Part shown: positions 49,692 to 49,745 of the stretch, piece by piece
Layout of the letters: each line of letters opens with the position of its first letter
Numbering within the stretch: the first letter of the stretch is position 1
Origin: Thiohalocapsa sp.
GTDB taxonomy: Bacteria > Pseudomonadota > Gammaproteobacteria > Chromatiales > Chromatiaceae
DNA length: 49,745 nucleotides
Assembly (NCBI GenBank): GCA_028277725.1
Contig: JANQFX010000010.1
Span: 1-49,745, forward strand
Reading direction: 5' to 3'
Notes under the pieces: model-generated
The model's input: the letters and a program-made list of their open reading frames with translations, nothing else
Told to the model about the DNA's origin: nothing
Databases searched by the model: none
Made by a program: the position numbers and the translations under genes

Positions 49692-49745
49692 GTCGGGTTT
49701 TCGCGGGTTTCTGCACGTCGCGATCGAGCGAGGCTCGACACCGGT

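Overview
The window is GC-rich bacterial DNA, densely coding on both strands. I read it as a gammaproteobacterium, probably near the Chromatiales; this is inference from gene content, HrcA-type (CIRCE) control of groESL and short dispersed palindromes, not from a marker gene. Two stretches have lower GC and look acquired or decaying: 1-1000 and about 45.7-47.3 kb.

Region 1 (1-2.4 kb) holds an unrecognised protein and a CaCA-type calcium/cation exchanger. Region 2 (2.5-22.2 kb) is a formate dehydrogenase island. On the minus strand lie a MerR-like/periplasmic-binding-protein-like regulator, fdhD and moaA. On the plus strand lie DUF3305, DUF3306, a polyferredoxin-like Fe-S protein, a TorD-like chaperone, a small Tat-signal protein, FdhA (Cys type, not selenocysteine), FdhB, FdhC, then a NarI/DsrM-like cytochrome b and an HdrD/DsrK-like iron-sulfur protein. 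Back on the minus strand come moeA and a tungstate-type ABC importer (tupC, tupB, tupA). Together they cover metal uptake, cofactor synthesis and insertion, enzyme maturation, the enzyme, and a second membrane redox module that could link formate oxidation to thiol/disulfide or sulfur chemistry.

Region 3 (22.6-26.2 kb) has a periplasmic unknown, a YebG-like protein, an SDR-like oxidoreductase, a decayed BCCT-transporter fragment, a cluster of strong hairpins and a small unknown protein. Region 4 (26.4-31.7 kb) is a minus-strand surface-polysaccharide cluster: sugar MFS transporter, a degenerate nucleotidyltransferase/sugar-transferase fusion, a canonical polyprenyl-phosphate sugar transferase and a WecG/TagA protein fused to a degenerate sugar-transferase half. 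Then come SRAP (HMCES-like) and DUF2333 genes.

Region 5 (34.4-42.0 kb) is a nine-gene Mrp-type antiporter operon whose order (E, F, G, MbhD-like, MbhE+B fusion, C, D, D, D) follows the archaeal Mbh order rather than the classic mrpA-first order; no full MrpA is present. Region 6 (42.1-45.7 kb) is a tightly overlapping trio: a MurE-like ligase, an M14-like lipoprotein and a DAACS symporter. Region 7 (45.7-49.7 kb) has a fragment of groEL, an antitoxin with an N-terminally deleted PIN toxin, an unknown protein, and the intact groES-groEL operon with its promoter, CIRCE operator and terminator.
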